In this document: piece by piece, positions 36,567 through 45,344 of the stretch
How positions within the stretch are numbered: position 1 is the first letter of the stretch
Layout: each line of letters begins with the position of its first letter
DNA from: Chryseobacterium viscerum
GTDB taxonomy: Bacteria; Bacteroidota; Bacteroidia; Flavobacteriales; Weeksellaceae
Direction: 5' to 3'
Length of the DNA stretch: 64,000 nucleotides
Assembly: GCF_025949665.1 (NCBI RefSeq)
Contig: NZ_JAPDFT010000002.1
Location: 186,001-250,000 of the forward strand
Translations under genes and position numbers: made by a program
Notes under the pieces: generated by a model
What the model saw: only the letters and a program-made list of their open reading frames with translations
Databases searched by the model: none
What the model was told of the DNA's origin: nothing

Positions 36567-37538
36567 TTAAATTTCCATAATGGTAGCTCCCCATGAATAT
36601 CCTACTCCAAAGCCTGCCATTAAAACTTTATCTCCTTCCTTCAGCATTCCTTTTTCCATCATATTTTTAAGGGCTATAGGAATGGTTGCAGAAACGGTGT
36701 TTCCGGTATTTTCCATATCAATATAGAACTTTTCTGCCGGTATTTTTGTTTTCTTTCTTAAATAATTCAGCATAAAAGAATTGGCCTGGTGAAAAACAAA
36801 ATGGTCAATATCATCCATCCTCATTCCGTTTACTTCAAGGGTTTCTTTTACCAATCCTGGGATATTTTCAATCGTAAAATTAAAAATCTCAGGACCATTC
36901 ATATAAATATTTTCAGGGCTGAATTCATGTTCGGGGTTCAGTTCAAAGTCTTTTTTAAAAGCACCTTTCTTCACGATTAGGTTTTCTGCACCGCTTCCGT
37001 CTGTCCCCAGACAGAACTGGTAATCATTGTTTTCTGCTTTTTCAACAATTGCTGAAGCTGAAGCATCTCCGAATATACTTCGGTTTCCTTTATCATCAGC
37101 ATGAATATGTTTGGTGTACGTTTCTGAAGTAACCAGAAGAATACTCTTTGCAATTCCTGCAGCAATCAATCCTTTCGCAAAAGCCAGTCCATACACAAAT
37201 CCTGAACAGCCAAGATTGAAATCTATAGCTCCGATATTTTTTCTAAGCCCAAGTCTGTCCTGCAAAATACAGGCCGTTGTAGGCAAAAAATATTCCGGAC
37301 TTTGGGTACAGAACAAAATAAAATCTACTTTATCCCGGTCATAGGTTTTGAAAATTTTTTCTGAAGATTGTACAGCCATATCCAGCACCGTTTCGTTGTC
37401 TGAAGAAATATGACGTTGAGAAATACCTACTTTCTCTTTGATGCGTTCGGAACTCCATTCGGGGAAGAGTTTTTCAAGATCTTCGTTAGTTAACACCTGC
37501 TGAGGCAGATAATATTCTATTTTTGAAATTTTTATCAT
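36567..37538 (-). CDS. 3-oxoacyl-ACP synthase III-like ketosynthase
   Basis: The protein has 323 residues. The catalytic triad is intact: Cys111 in FNLGCSGFVYGL, His250 in FVFHQANSFML and Asn280 in NTGNTVSATIP. The end LMAGFGVGYSWGATIME is typical of FabH relatives. It would condense an acyl-CoA primer with malonyl-ACP on the dedicated carrier. It is first in a three-gene minus-strand cassette within the polysaccharide locus and has a TACTTTTG promoter box upstream. It is probably not the main fatty acid FabH, which is normally placed with plsX and rpmF. Confidence 0.9.
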   Translation of the reverse strand: MIKISKIEYYLPQQVLTNEDLEKLFPEWSSERIKEKVGISQRHISSDNETVLDMAVQSSEKIFKTYDRDKVDFILFCTQSPEYFLPTTACILQDRLGLRKNIGAIDFNLGCSGFVYGLAFAKGLIAAGIAKSILLVTSETYTKHIHADDKGNRSIFGDASASAIVEKAENNDYQFCLGTDGSGAENLIVKKGAFKKDFELNPEHEFSPENIYMNGPEIFNFTIENIPGLVKETLEVNGMRMDDIDHFVFHQANSFMLNYLRKKTKIPAEKFYIDMENTGNTVSATIPIALKNMMEKGMLKEGDKVLMAGFGVGYSWGATIMEI

Positions 37539-37560
37539 ATTAATAAATTCTCTTTCTTTG

Positions 37561-37568
37561 CAAAAGTA
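37561..37568 (-). promoter_or_regulatory. Promoter -7 box for the KAS III-ACP-reductase cassette
   Basis: On the minus strand TACTTTTG matches TAnnTTTG; the leader would be about 19 bases. No TTG is found at the right spacing. Confidence 0.45.
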
Positions 37569-37588
37569 ACGAAAACAAATTTACACTT

Positions 37589-38161
37589 GTGATGATTTTT
37601 ATATTCAGAATCCTATTAAAAATAGATGCTCTCTATCATTCTTTTTTGAATAGAGGCAGTCTTGAAGTGGCTAAATATAGGGGTATGAAGGTAGGAAAAA
37701 ACTTCAATATGCCTGATAAAGTGTATTTTGGAACAGAACCTTACCTTATCGAAATTGGTGACAATGTGAATATTGCCGGAGACGTAAGGTTTGTAAATCA
37801 CGGCGGAACCACTACCCTGCTGAGAAAACTTCCCGGGTATGAAGATGCCAGAATTCTTGGAAGAATAAAGATTGGAAACAATTGTACAATTGGCCTCAAT
37901 GCTGTAATCATGCAGGATGTACAGATTGGAAACAACTGCATTCTGGGAGCCAACTCTGTATTGTCACAATCTATGCCTGACAATACAGTCTTTATTGGAA
38001 ACCCGGCTCAATTCTTGTGCACTATTGAAGATTATGGTGATATTGTCCTTAAAAACAATCCGGAATATCCCCGTGAACTGGAGAAAGACAGAAAAAAGCT
38101 GGATGCCTATATCAAAGAAAATCTTCCCCACAAGTATAAAAAAGCAAGAAAAATTAAATAA
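37589..38161 (+). CDS. Left-handed beta-helix acyltransferase
   Basis: The protein has 190 residues from a GTG at 37589; the ATG of the next codon may be the true start. Hexapeptide repeats are seen (IEIGDNVNIAGDVRF, IKIGNNCTIGLNAVIMQDVQ, IGNNCILGANSVLSQSM) with VNHGGTT as the probable catalytic histidine region, and the tail is basic and helical. It is divergent from the KAS III cassette, 50 bases away. It could use the acyl-ACP made by that cassette, or plain acetyl-CoA. Confidence 0.85.
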   Translation: MMIFIFRILLKIDALYHSFLNRGSLEVAKYRGMKVGKNFNMPDKVYFGTEPYLIEIGDNVNIAGDVRFVNHGGTTTLLRKLPGYEDARILGRIKIGNNCTIGLNAVIMQDVQIGNNCILGANSVLSQSMPDNTVFIGNPAQFLCTIEDYGDIVLKNNPEYPRELEKDRKKLDAYIKENLPHKYKKARKIK

Positions 38162-38193
38162 ATTTAATCTTGTAAAATCATAAAATAAACAAA

Positions 38194-39342
38194 TTGAAAA
38201 AGAAAAAACTCCTCATTCGTATAGGTTCATTACGTCATGGTGGTGCAGAAAAAGTATTAATCAACTTTTTGAAAAATCTTCCTTCTGATAAATATGAAGT
38301 AGACCTTCTGGTCAATCTATATTCAGGATTATACATTAAAGAGGTTCCGTCATGGGTAACTTTATACTATTTAACAAAAGGAGAAATGATAACGACCAAC
38401 AGGCCGCAGGATATTCCTGTGAAAGCTTACAGGGTTCTTTATCAGAAAATGTTTCTCTGGTTCCCTTCTCTTCTTTATAAATTTGTTTTAAAAAATAAAA
38501 AATATGATGTAGAGATTGCAGCTATTCATGCAATGCATCAGGAAATACTGTCCAGCCCTCAAAAAGATTCCAAAAAGATTATCTGGGTACAGAATGATAT
38601 TTTCAATTTAAAAGAATACACTCCGGAAGTCATCAGACAGTTTTTTAAGTTTGACAGAATTCTTGTGATCTCTAACAAACTTCAGGAGGGAATGCATAAT
38701 TTAGCTAAAAATGAGGCTGAAAAGGCTTCTGTAATCAAGATTTTTAATCCAATAGACAAGAACGATACTTTAAGAAAGGCCGATATTGAAGTCAATGATT
38801 ATCCTTTCAACAGTGACCTTCCTACTTTTGTAACGGTGGGAACGGTATATCCTCAGAAAGGGTATGACAGATTGCTGAATGTTCATAAAAAACTGATCGA
38901 TGAAGGATTGAAGCATCAGCTTTTGATTATTGGTGACGGTTATGATTTTGACAAAACTCAGGATCAGCTCAATACACTGGGGCTTCAGAATACTGCAAAA
39001 ATGCTGGGCTTCAGCAGTAACCCATATCCCTATATGAAAAAAGCGGATTTCTATATCATGTCTTCCCGACATGAGGGGTTTCCTACAATCATTGCCGAAG
39101 CGCTTATTCTCAATAAACCTATTTCTGCAACAGATATTTCCGGTATCAGAGATCTTCTGCAGGATGGAAAACTGGGCAATATCACCCCAAATTCCGAAGA
39201 GGGAATATATGAGGGAATGAAAAAGTTTCTTACCGATAAAAATATAACTGAAGAATATAAAAAACAGATCTCAGCAACAGAACTGCCGTTTGTGCTGGAA
39301 AAATCCGTGGAACACCTTCAGAAAATAATTGATGAAGTATAA
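38194..39342 (+). CDS. Glycosyltransferase family 4 (GT-B)
   Basis: The protein has 382 residues and starts at TTG; a run of lysines (KKKKLLIRIGSLRHGGAEKV) follows. The C-terminal domain has FVTVGTVYPQKGYDRLLNV and EGFPTIIAEALILNKPI (E-x7-E). It is a retaining transferase, similar in layout to the one at 34392. The next gene follows after about 11 bases. Confidence 0.92.
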   Translation: MKKKKLLIRIGSLRHGGAEKVLINFLKNLPSDKYEVDLLVNLYSGLYIKEVPSWVTLYYLTKGEMITTNRPQDIPVKAYRVLYQKMFLWFPSLLYKFVLKNKKYDVEIAAIHAMHQEILSSPQKDSKKIIWVQNDIFNLKEYTPEVIRQFFKFDRILVISNKLQEGMHNLAKNEAEKASVIKIFNPIDKNDTLRKADIEVNDYPFNSDLPTFVTVGTVYPQKGYDRLLNVHKKLIDEGLKHQLLIIGDGYDFDKTQDQLNTLGLQNTAKMLGFSSNPYPYMKKADFYIMSSRHEGFPTIIAEALILNKPISATDISGIRDLLQDGKLGNITPNSEEGIYEGMKKFLTDKNITEEYKKQISATELPFVLEKSVEHLQKIIDEV

Positions 39343-39353
39343 AAACATTGACA

Positions 39354-39911
39354 ATGGCTGATTATTCTATCATTCAAAAAGACTTTTACCGGGAAAGCGG
39401 AAAGTGGCTTTCAACATTTCAGATCTGGAAAAAATGTATTAATCCCAATCTCCATTTTGTGTACATTTTGAGAAAGGCTCAGAAATATCAGGAGAATCCT
39501 CTTTTGAATATTTTCTGGAGAATTGTATTAAGACATTATCAGATCAAATACGGATTTCAGATTTATCCTGAAACTCAGATCGGCGAAGGTTTTTATCTGG
39601 GCCACTGGGGAAGTCTTGTCATCAACCCGAAAACAGTCATTGGAAAAAACTGTAATATCGCACAGGGAGTCACCATAGGCCAACAGAACCGCGGAAAAAA
39701 TGAAGGTTTCCCAATTATAGGTGATGAAGTATGGATAGGCACCAATGCCGTTATTGTAGGGGCTATTACTATTGGGAATAATGTGTTGATAGTTCCTAAT
39801 TCTTATGTCAACTTTGATGTTCCTCCCAATTCTGTTGTTATAGGAAACCCTGCAAAAATCATCCCTACCCCTAATGCCACAATGGATTATATCAACCGTA
39901 AAGTGCAGTAA
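39354..39911 (+). CDS. Serine acetyltransferase-like hexapeptide acyltransferase
   Basis: The protein has 185 residues from the ATG at 39354; a TTG two codons earlier is in frame but less likely. The N-terminal helical region is ADYSIIQKDFYRESGKWL. The beta-helix then reads IYPETQIGEGFYLGHWGSLV, IGKNCNIAQGVTIGQQNRGK and IGDEVWIGTNAVIVG, as in serine acetyltransferase relatives. In polysaccharide loci such proteins acetylate sugars. It is the last gene of the plus-strand locus. Confidence 0.85.
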   Translation: MADYSIIQKDFYRESGKWLSTFQIWKKCINPNLHFVYILRKAQKYQENPLLNIFWRIVLRHYQIKYGFQIYPETQIGEGFYLGHWGSLVINPKTVIGKNCNIAQGVTIGQQNRGKNEGFPIIGDEVWIGTNAVIVGAITIGNNVLIVPNSYVNFDVPPNSVVIGNPAKIIPTPNATMDYINRKVQ

Positions 39912-40435
39912 TTCCAGCCACTTATAGTAAAAATTCTACTTGCATTTATCGGTAATTTCGTGTACATTTGTAAAAAAGGCATTGTTTAGTTATGAAATAA
40001 CGATATGATTGTCCGGCTTTAAAATCCAGATGGAATCAATTCTTCAATGTTACTTGTTCTGAAAAAAATCGCTTAATATTAAAAACACAACCCTGGCTTA
40101 TTACTAATTTAAAAAAATATTTTTTTGATGAAAGAAACACACCCTCATTATTCCCATTCTTTATCTGCAATATCAGCTCTATAGTTACATTTTCTACACT
40201 CATTGAAAATTTAAACGGAAAGAAATAACTCTCCATATGTAACTGTAGCAATTTATCTTTCAAAAGTTTCTTTTTTGAGTTGATACAATATCTGTAAACC
40301 GTAAGAATTATTATCTAACATTAATTCTTCTCATGCAACACATGACTCTGATATTCAGCAGACTCTCATCCGGAAGACCCTTAAGAAAGATTATTAAAAA
40401 ATGATCTTAACAGCCCTGAAAACATATATACAACC
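39912..40435. other. Intergenic region after the polysaccharide locus
   Basis: These 524 bases have no convincing gene. They hold a very good promoter at 39940-39970 but no long plus-strand reading frame after it, and no obvious terminator. Confidence 0.55.
39940..39970 (+). promoter_or_regulatory. Strong consensus promoter with no clear gene behind it
   Basis: TTG (39940-39942), a 20-base spacer and TACATTTG (39963-39970) match the flavobacterial consensus fully. The next gene starts 460 bases later, so it drives either a long leader or an untranslated RNA. Confidence 0.6.
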
Positions 40436-41929
40436 ATGCTCAAAAAAATAATTCCAATTCTTCTCATTATAATATACCTAACAGGTTTTTTGGTTTCATT
40501 CCCTTATATCTTTGATAATCTGTTTGGGGCCGAAAAATTGGATAGTATCCGAAATATTTTTGAGTATGGAATTATGTTTTGTTCGTTTCTTGTATTCAAT
40601 GCACTTCTTTTTAAGAATAAGTATACGTCTGTAATTGCTATTATTCTCTGTTTACTATTAAGCATTAACTTTCTGATATCAGTATCCTGTTTTCTTATCT
40701 ACCATTCCGGATTTAATGTAGGAATGGCTATCAGTATTCTTGAGTCTAATCCTGATGAGGCAATGAGTATGTCTTATATGTTTATTCTTCCGGGTATTTT
40801 GTTTTTCCTTTTTCTGGGAATGGTACTGTACTCTGTGAATTACCTAAAGAAAAATATAGTCAAGATTGATGCTAAATTTATCATCATTGCATTACTGTGG
40901 CTTATTTTACCATTCGGGTATCACCTTAAACATACCTATGTAAGCAATAAAGGAGGTGGTAAGATGATTAAGAATGTTTACTATCATTTATCCGATTTCA
41001 ATACCGCTTTGAATATACAAAGAGACATTAACGCAATCAAAAAGAATGTTCCGGTTTTCAATATCAAAAAAATACAGCCCGGAATAGAAAACGTAATTCT
41101 TATCATTGGTGAGTCTGAAAGAAAGCAAAATATGTCATTATATGGCTACAACAAGAAAACTACTCCTTTTACAGATGAGCAGGCCGAAAATATGATGATT
41201 TTCGACAATGCTGTTTCTCCTGCAGGAATTACCAACCTAAGTGTTCCTTTAATGCTGTCCAGCATTCATCCGGATGAATTCAGATACCGCTATGACAAAC
41301 TATCCTACAACATCATCAATCTGGCCAACCAAACCGGATATAATTCTTTCTGGCTCAGCACACAGGCGAGCGCAAGAGGAATAACAGCCATCGCTTCTAT
41401 GTCTAAAAATAAAAAATGGGTAAACGGCTATGATGAAGTGATTGTTCCTGAACTGGAAAAGGTCATTCAGAAAAAAGAAAATAAATTTGTGGTTCTCCAC
41501 ATCATGGGAAGCCACCCCAATCCATGCAACAGACTTCCTCCCAACTGGAATTCTGAGAATCTAAACTGCTATGACAGCTCCATAAAATATACAGATTATG
41601 TTTTTAATAATATTTTCCGCACTTTGAAAAACACCAATTCTGTAGTCATCTACGCTTCAGATCATGGACTAAAAATACAGGGTGACAAATTACTGCATAT
41701 AGACTCTAAAGAATCTACCCAGGTTCCGTTTTTTGTATGGTATGGTGATCAGGTTCCTGCAGCATATAGGATCACAGGACATGAAACCAAGCAGACCCAA
41801 ACGACTTACATCTATCCTCTGATTATGAAATACATGGGCCTTGAGGTACCTCAGCATTATAAAAATGAAGGAAATAAATATTTAAATTTAGAGATGAAAA
41901 GTATGGAATATGGAGAACTGCCAGAGTAA
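40436..41929 (+). CDS. Phosphoethanolamine transferase (EptA/CptA-like sulfatase fold)
   Basis: The protein has 497 residues. Five membrane segments fill residues 1-165, followed by a periplasmic alkaline-phosphatase-type domain. The metal and nucleophile motif is IIGESERKQNMSLYGY, so the nucleophile is Ser227 where most family members have Thr. ASDHGLKIQGDKLLH gives later metal ligands. It would move phosphoethanolamine from phosphatidylethanolamine to lipid A or a core sugar. It sits just beyond the polysaccharide locus, which fits envelope modification. Confidence 0.85.
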   Translation: MLKKIIPILLIIIYLTGFLVSFPYIFDNLFGAEKLDSIRNIFEYGIMFCSFLVFNALLFKNKYTSVIAIILCLLLSINFLISVSCFLIYHSGFNVGMAISILESNPDEAMSMSYMFILPGILFFLFLGMVLYSVNYLKKNIVKIDAKFIIIALLWLILPFGYHLKHTYVSNKGGGKMIKNVYYHLSDFNTALNIQRDINAIKKNVPVFNIKKIQPGIENVILIIGESERKQNMSLYGYNKKTTPFTDEQAENMMIFDNAVSPAGITNLSVPLMLSSIHPDEFRYRYDKLSYNIINLANQTGYNSFWLSTQASARGITAIASMSKNKKWVNGYDEVIVPELEKVIQKKENKFVVLHIMGSHPNPCNRLPPNWNSENLNCYDSSIKYTDYVFNNIFRTLKNTNSVVIYASDHGLKIQGDKLLHIDSKESTQVPFFVWYGDQVPAAYRITGHETKQTQTTYIYPLIMKYMGLEVPQHYKNEGNKYLNLEMKSMEYGELPE

Positions 41930-41953
41930 ATATTCCCTCTTGTGAAAGAAGAA

Positions 41954-42559
41954 TTATCTTACAGCTATTCTTTTATTGATACAATAAGCAGTCAATAGAT
42001 TAGGGACCCAGCACAACCATGCAACGGCAATATAAGAATTGTCAGGATCACCGATTATATTTGTCAGCAAAGGATACCAAAATCTCAGTGTCACCGCAGC
42101 AAAAGTACAGGCGTAACTGTAAATCATGAACTGTTGATGCATTACAACATTCCCTTTTCTTATCTGCCCAACCGCAGCAAGAGTTGTCATCAGCCAGATA
42201 CATCCCAAACTAATAAAGCCCATTGCAGAAATCAGTCCGCCATTAGCATAAAAACCCATATAAACAGCGGATACAGAACTTATAACCACTGAAATCACGT
42301 AGATACTTCCGATTTTTCTATGAATCCTGATATATTTATTCCTGAATGAGCTACCAAACTGACGCCAACCTATAAAAAGAGCCACCCCCCCGAAAATAAT
42401 ATGGGCAAAAAAAGCTGTTTTCCAGATAATATTATAAAGTACTTCAGGAGATTTGGAACCTAAAAAGGTATGTTTGTGTTCCACAAAAGCATAAATAAGA
42501 GGATAAGCTCCAATTAGTAATGCCAGCACACACATGATTACAAACAGTAATTTTTTCAT
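41954..42559 (-). CDS. DUF2306-type membrane protein
   Basis: The protein has 201 residues from the ATG at 42559 (MKKLLFVIMCVLALLIGAYP). Six or so membrane segments are visible, with conserved-looking FFAHIIFGGVALFIGWRQF, IHRKIGSIYVISVVIS and VMHQQFMIYSYACTFAAVTL. These match DUF2306 by recall. Function is unknown. An upstream ATG in frame (42601) adds a charged stretch ahead of the signal-like segment and is less likely. It lies downstream of the AraC-type regulator on the same strand, 136 bases away, and may be its target. Confidence 0.78.
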   Translation of the reverse strand: MKKLLFVIMCVLALLIGAYPLIYAFVEHKHTFLGSKSPEVLYNIIWKTAFFAHIIFGGVALFIGWRQFGSSFRNKYIRIHRKIGSIYVISVVISSVSAVYMGFYANGGLISAMGFISLGCIWLMTTLAAVGQIRKGNVVMHQQFMIYSYACTFAAVTLRFWYPLLTNIIGDPDNSYIAVAWLCWVPNLLTAYCINKRIAVR

Positions 42560-42695
42560 AGAGATCTGATTAAATTTTTTTGTAAAAATGAGGATTATCA
42601 AAGCTTCGAATGTTCCAAAATGAAAGGTGGAACCTATTTATAAAATACTCATAATGATCCACTTGACACGAAACCATCAAAATATTAGCAATAAG

Positions 42696-43823
42696 TTATT
42701 CCATATGGATACTTTGGCTTTTTAAAAACTCCGTTGGTGAACAATTCATATAATTTTTAAAATTTCTATTAAAAGAAGTTTTGGAATTGAACCCACAATC
42801 AAAAGCTAATGAAAGAATCGTGTATTTTTGGTTTACCGGAAGCACAACAGTACGCTTAAATTCTTCAATACGCTGTCTGTTGATATAATCATAAAAGTTT
42901 TTATGCTCCATAGAATTAATAACCTGAGACAAAAGATTGGGATGAACATCTAATAGTCTGGCAACAGCGTTCAGATTAAGTTCCGGGTCTTTGTATAGCT
43001 TTTCCTGTACCATTTTATGCACAAGTTTTTTATAAATAGATTGTATAACCTCATCTCCAGGAGAATTTTTCTGATATTTAACAACTTCATTATCAGTCTC
43101 TTTTTCATCCGGTATATTAGTAATAACCGGTATATCTAAAATCCCTACACGACTGATTCCAAAGTAAGCCGCCACTACAATAAAGAGAACAACTAAGGAA
43201 AAAATAAGAATATCATTTCTTATAATCACGGCTATCCATATCAGAGCTATCCCTGCAATAAGATAATACAGCCAGTTCAGATTGATTTTCTCAGTATTGG
43301 AATATTGGTTGGATATACCTTTTGTATATCTTCTGACAGCAAGAAGGCTTAAAGAAACATATATTATTCCTGATAAGATCATAAGATATTTGAGGATCCT
43401 GCTCAATAACTTATACCTGTTATTTCCGCTCTGATAAGCAGCAAGTCTATCCCATGGAGACAACATCAAAAGCTGGGATAGTAGCAGGCAGATCATCAGA
43501 ACAGGAATACCATGCAGCAGCCATATCTTTACACCTGGATTTTTTCCTGTAACACACAGAACATACAAATACAGCATTGGCCCGTGAATAAAAGGAAAAA
43601 TAACTTCATATCCCAGGAAATAAGGAAATTTCAAATAGTTACCAGAAAAAAACAGAATAAATAATATGAGATGTAGCCCTATAATCAGAAACCATGCACC
43701 CAATACATAATCTGCCATTATTTTTTTACGCTTTCCTATAATCAGAAGAGAAGAGAAACAAGCAGCAAAAACTCCTGCCAGATAAAATATTGATGGTAAA
43801 GATTGTAATCCAGAATCAGACAT
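42696..43823 (-). CDS. AraC-family transcriptional regulator with membrane N-terminus
   Basis: The protein has 375 residues. Residues 1-235 contain seven membrane segments; residues 265-375 are an AraC-type double helix-turn-helix (LNLNAVARLLDVHPNLLSQV, then LSLAFDCGFNSKTSFNRNFK and the YMNCSPTEFLK end). This layout is common in Bacteroidetes: a membrane sensor joined directly to a DNA-binding domain. The signal is unknown. The adjacent DUF2306 gene is the natural candidate target. Confidence 0.9.
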   Translation of the reverse strand: MSDSGLQSLPSIFYLAGVFAACFSSLLIIGKRKKIMADYVLGAWFLIIGLHLILFILFFSGNYLKFPYFLGYEVIFPFIHGPMLYLYVLCVTGKNPGVKIWLLHGIPVLMICLLLSQLLMLSPWDRLAAYQSGNNRYKLLSRILKYLMILSGIIYVSLSLLAVRRYTKGISNQYSNTEKINLNWLYYLIAGIALIWIAVIIRNDILIFSLVVLFIVVAAYFGISRVGILDIPVITNIPDEKETDNEVVKYQKNSPGDEVIQSIYKKLVHKMVQEKLYKDPELNLNAVARLLDVHPNLLSQVINSMEHKNFYDYINRQRIEEFKRTVVLPVNQKYTILSLAFDCGFNSKTSFNRNFKNYMNCSPTEFLKSQSIHME

Positions 43824-44208
43824 TCAGTGAATAGATTTATCAGACCTTTAAATTATTCATTTTTTGCACAATGTGACCGTTTTTTAACAACTCTTCTCAG
43901 GCAGATTAAAAATACAGATAAATAATTAAGAATATTTTAATTCACAAATCTCAAATTTTAATTTATACTTCGTAATTTTATCATGTTTTTTAAACGTTTG
44001 GATTACCCTTATAGAGCCTAATGGCCGTAAAGCAAAGTATATCGGAATATTAGATATGATTTTAAGCATATTTTAATATTAAACTTTGTTAAAAGTGATT
44101 GACTTTTTAACAAAAAGTATATTTTTGCACAATTATTGATTTAGTCTATTGATTTTGGAAATAATTTAAACGAAATAAATAATTATAAACTTTTAAAAAT
44201 TTAAAATT
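43824..44208. other. Intergenic region between divergent genes
   Basis: These 385 AT-rich bases hold the promoter of the carbonic anhydrase operon at 44099-44127. No reading frame or other structure is evident. Confidence 0.6.
44099..44127 (+). promoter_or_regulatory. Promoter of the carbonic anhydrase/SulP operon
   Basis: TTG (44099-44101), an 18-base spacer and TATTTTTG (44120-44127) fully match the consensus. The leader of about 78 bases is longer than usual in this window. Confidence 0.7.
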
Positions 44209-44877
44209 ATGTCACAATCGTATGAGGTTATTTTTGAAAACAACAAAAAATGGGTAGAATCCAAAGTAGCTGAAAATCCCAGCTTCTTTCAGGAACTTGC
44301 AAAAACTCAACATCCGGAATTCCTTTACATAGGATGTTCAGATAGTAGAGCTACTGCAGAAGAATTGATGGGAGCAAAACCAGGTGAGGTATTTGTTCAC
44401 AGAAACATTGCTAATGTTGTCAATACTTTAGATATGAGTTCCACAGCAGTTATTCAATATGCTGTAGAACATCTGAAAGTAAAACACATTATTGTATGTG
44501 GACATTACAACTGTGGTGGTGTAAAAGCAGCGATGACTCCTCAGGATCTGGGATTATTGAATCCCTGGCTGAGAAACATCCGTGATGTTTACAGATTACA
44601 TCAGGTAGAGCTGGATTCTATTGAAGACGAAAACAAGCGTTATGACAGACTTGTAGAACTTAATGTTCAGGAGCAGTGCATCAACGTGATCAAAATGGCC
44701 TGCGTACAGGAAAGGTATATTTTAGAAGAACAACCTATTGTGCACGGCTGGGTATTTGACCTTAGAACAGGTAAGATCATAGATTTGGAAATTGATTTTG
44801 AGAAAATTTTAAAAGACATCCAAAAGATCTACAACCTTACAAGTTCAGATTGGGTAATGAGCAGAAAGACGAAGTAG
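44209..44877 (+). CDS. Beta-carbonic anhydrase
   Basis: The protein has 222 residues. Zinc ligands and catalytic residues are visible: Cys43, Asp45 and Arg47 in GCSDSRATAEELMG, and His99 and Cys102 in CGHYNCGGVKAAM. GEVFVHRNIANVV is a further family motif. It interconverts CO2 and bicarbonate in the cytoplasm. It heads a cluster with a SulP transporter and a second carbonic anhydrase. Confidence 0.96.
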   Translation: MSQSYEVIFENNKKWVESKVAENPSFFQELAKTQHPEFLYIGCSDSRATAEELMGAKPGEVFVHRNIANVVNTLDMSSTAVIQYAVEHLKVKHIIVCGHYNCGGVKAAMTPQDLGLLNPWLRNIRDVYRLHQVELDSIEDENKRYDRLVELNVQEQCINVIKMACVQERYILEEQPIVHGWVFDLRTGKIIDLEIDFEKILKDIQKIYNLTSSDWVMSRKTK

Positions 44878-44898
44878 TTTTTCTAAAAAGAATGTAAA

Positions 44899-45198
44899 AT
44901 GAAATTCTGGAGTATTATTGTATTAACGTTTTTTCTGAATTTTACAGCGCTGCCAGGCATTGCTGCGGTAGCGGGCTGGGATATTGCAAGAACGAATATC
45001 ATAATCAACGAAGAAGAACCACATTCTCACCCGTCTTCATTTATTGTTTACGAAAAGACGATTCCGAAACCTTTAGATGTTTTCGACTATCTGAAGTTTT
45101 CTGAACCTGATACTCAGGGCATGTCTTTTGTGCTGATAGATGATTCTTTTCATCTTTCACCCTTACTTACTATATTTTCTCCCCCTCCGGAAGCGTAA
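44899..45198 (+). CDS. Small exported protein of unknown function
   Basis: The protein has 99 residues. The N-terminal hydrophobic segment (KFWSIIVLTFFLNFTALPGI) looks like a signal peptide or single membrane anchor. The remainder is short and acidic, with a His-rich EEEPHSHPSSF that could bind metal. It ends in Pro-rich sequence. I recognise no family. It is 21 bases after the carbonic anhydrase gene and before the SulP gene, so it is probably part of the same unit. Confidence 0.65.
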   Translation: MKFWSIIVLTFFLNFTALPGIAAVAGWDIARTNIIINEEEPHSHPSSFIVYEKTIPKPLDVFDYLKFSEPDTQGMSFVLIDDSFHLSPLLTIFSPPPEA

Positions 45199-45344
45199 CT
45201 CCTATAGTTAGATTTTTTTGATACTATTTCCATATCATTTTTTGATATCGGATACCCATGTACTTTAAAAATTATTTTTTCTCAACTTTTATAATTGACT
45301 TATTTAAAAACAAATAAGGAGGTTATACTTTACAGCTTCACATT

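Noticed and set aside
40036..40263. 75-residue minus-strand frame in the gap after the polysaccharide locus
   Set aside because: Unusual composition rich in Phe and Lys, no promoter box, no signal peptide or recognisable motif; likely chance in AT-rich DNA.
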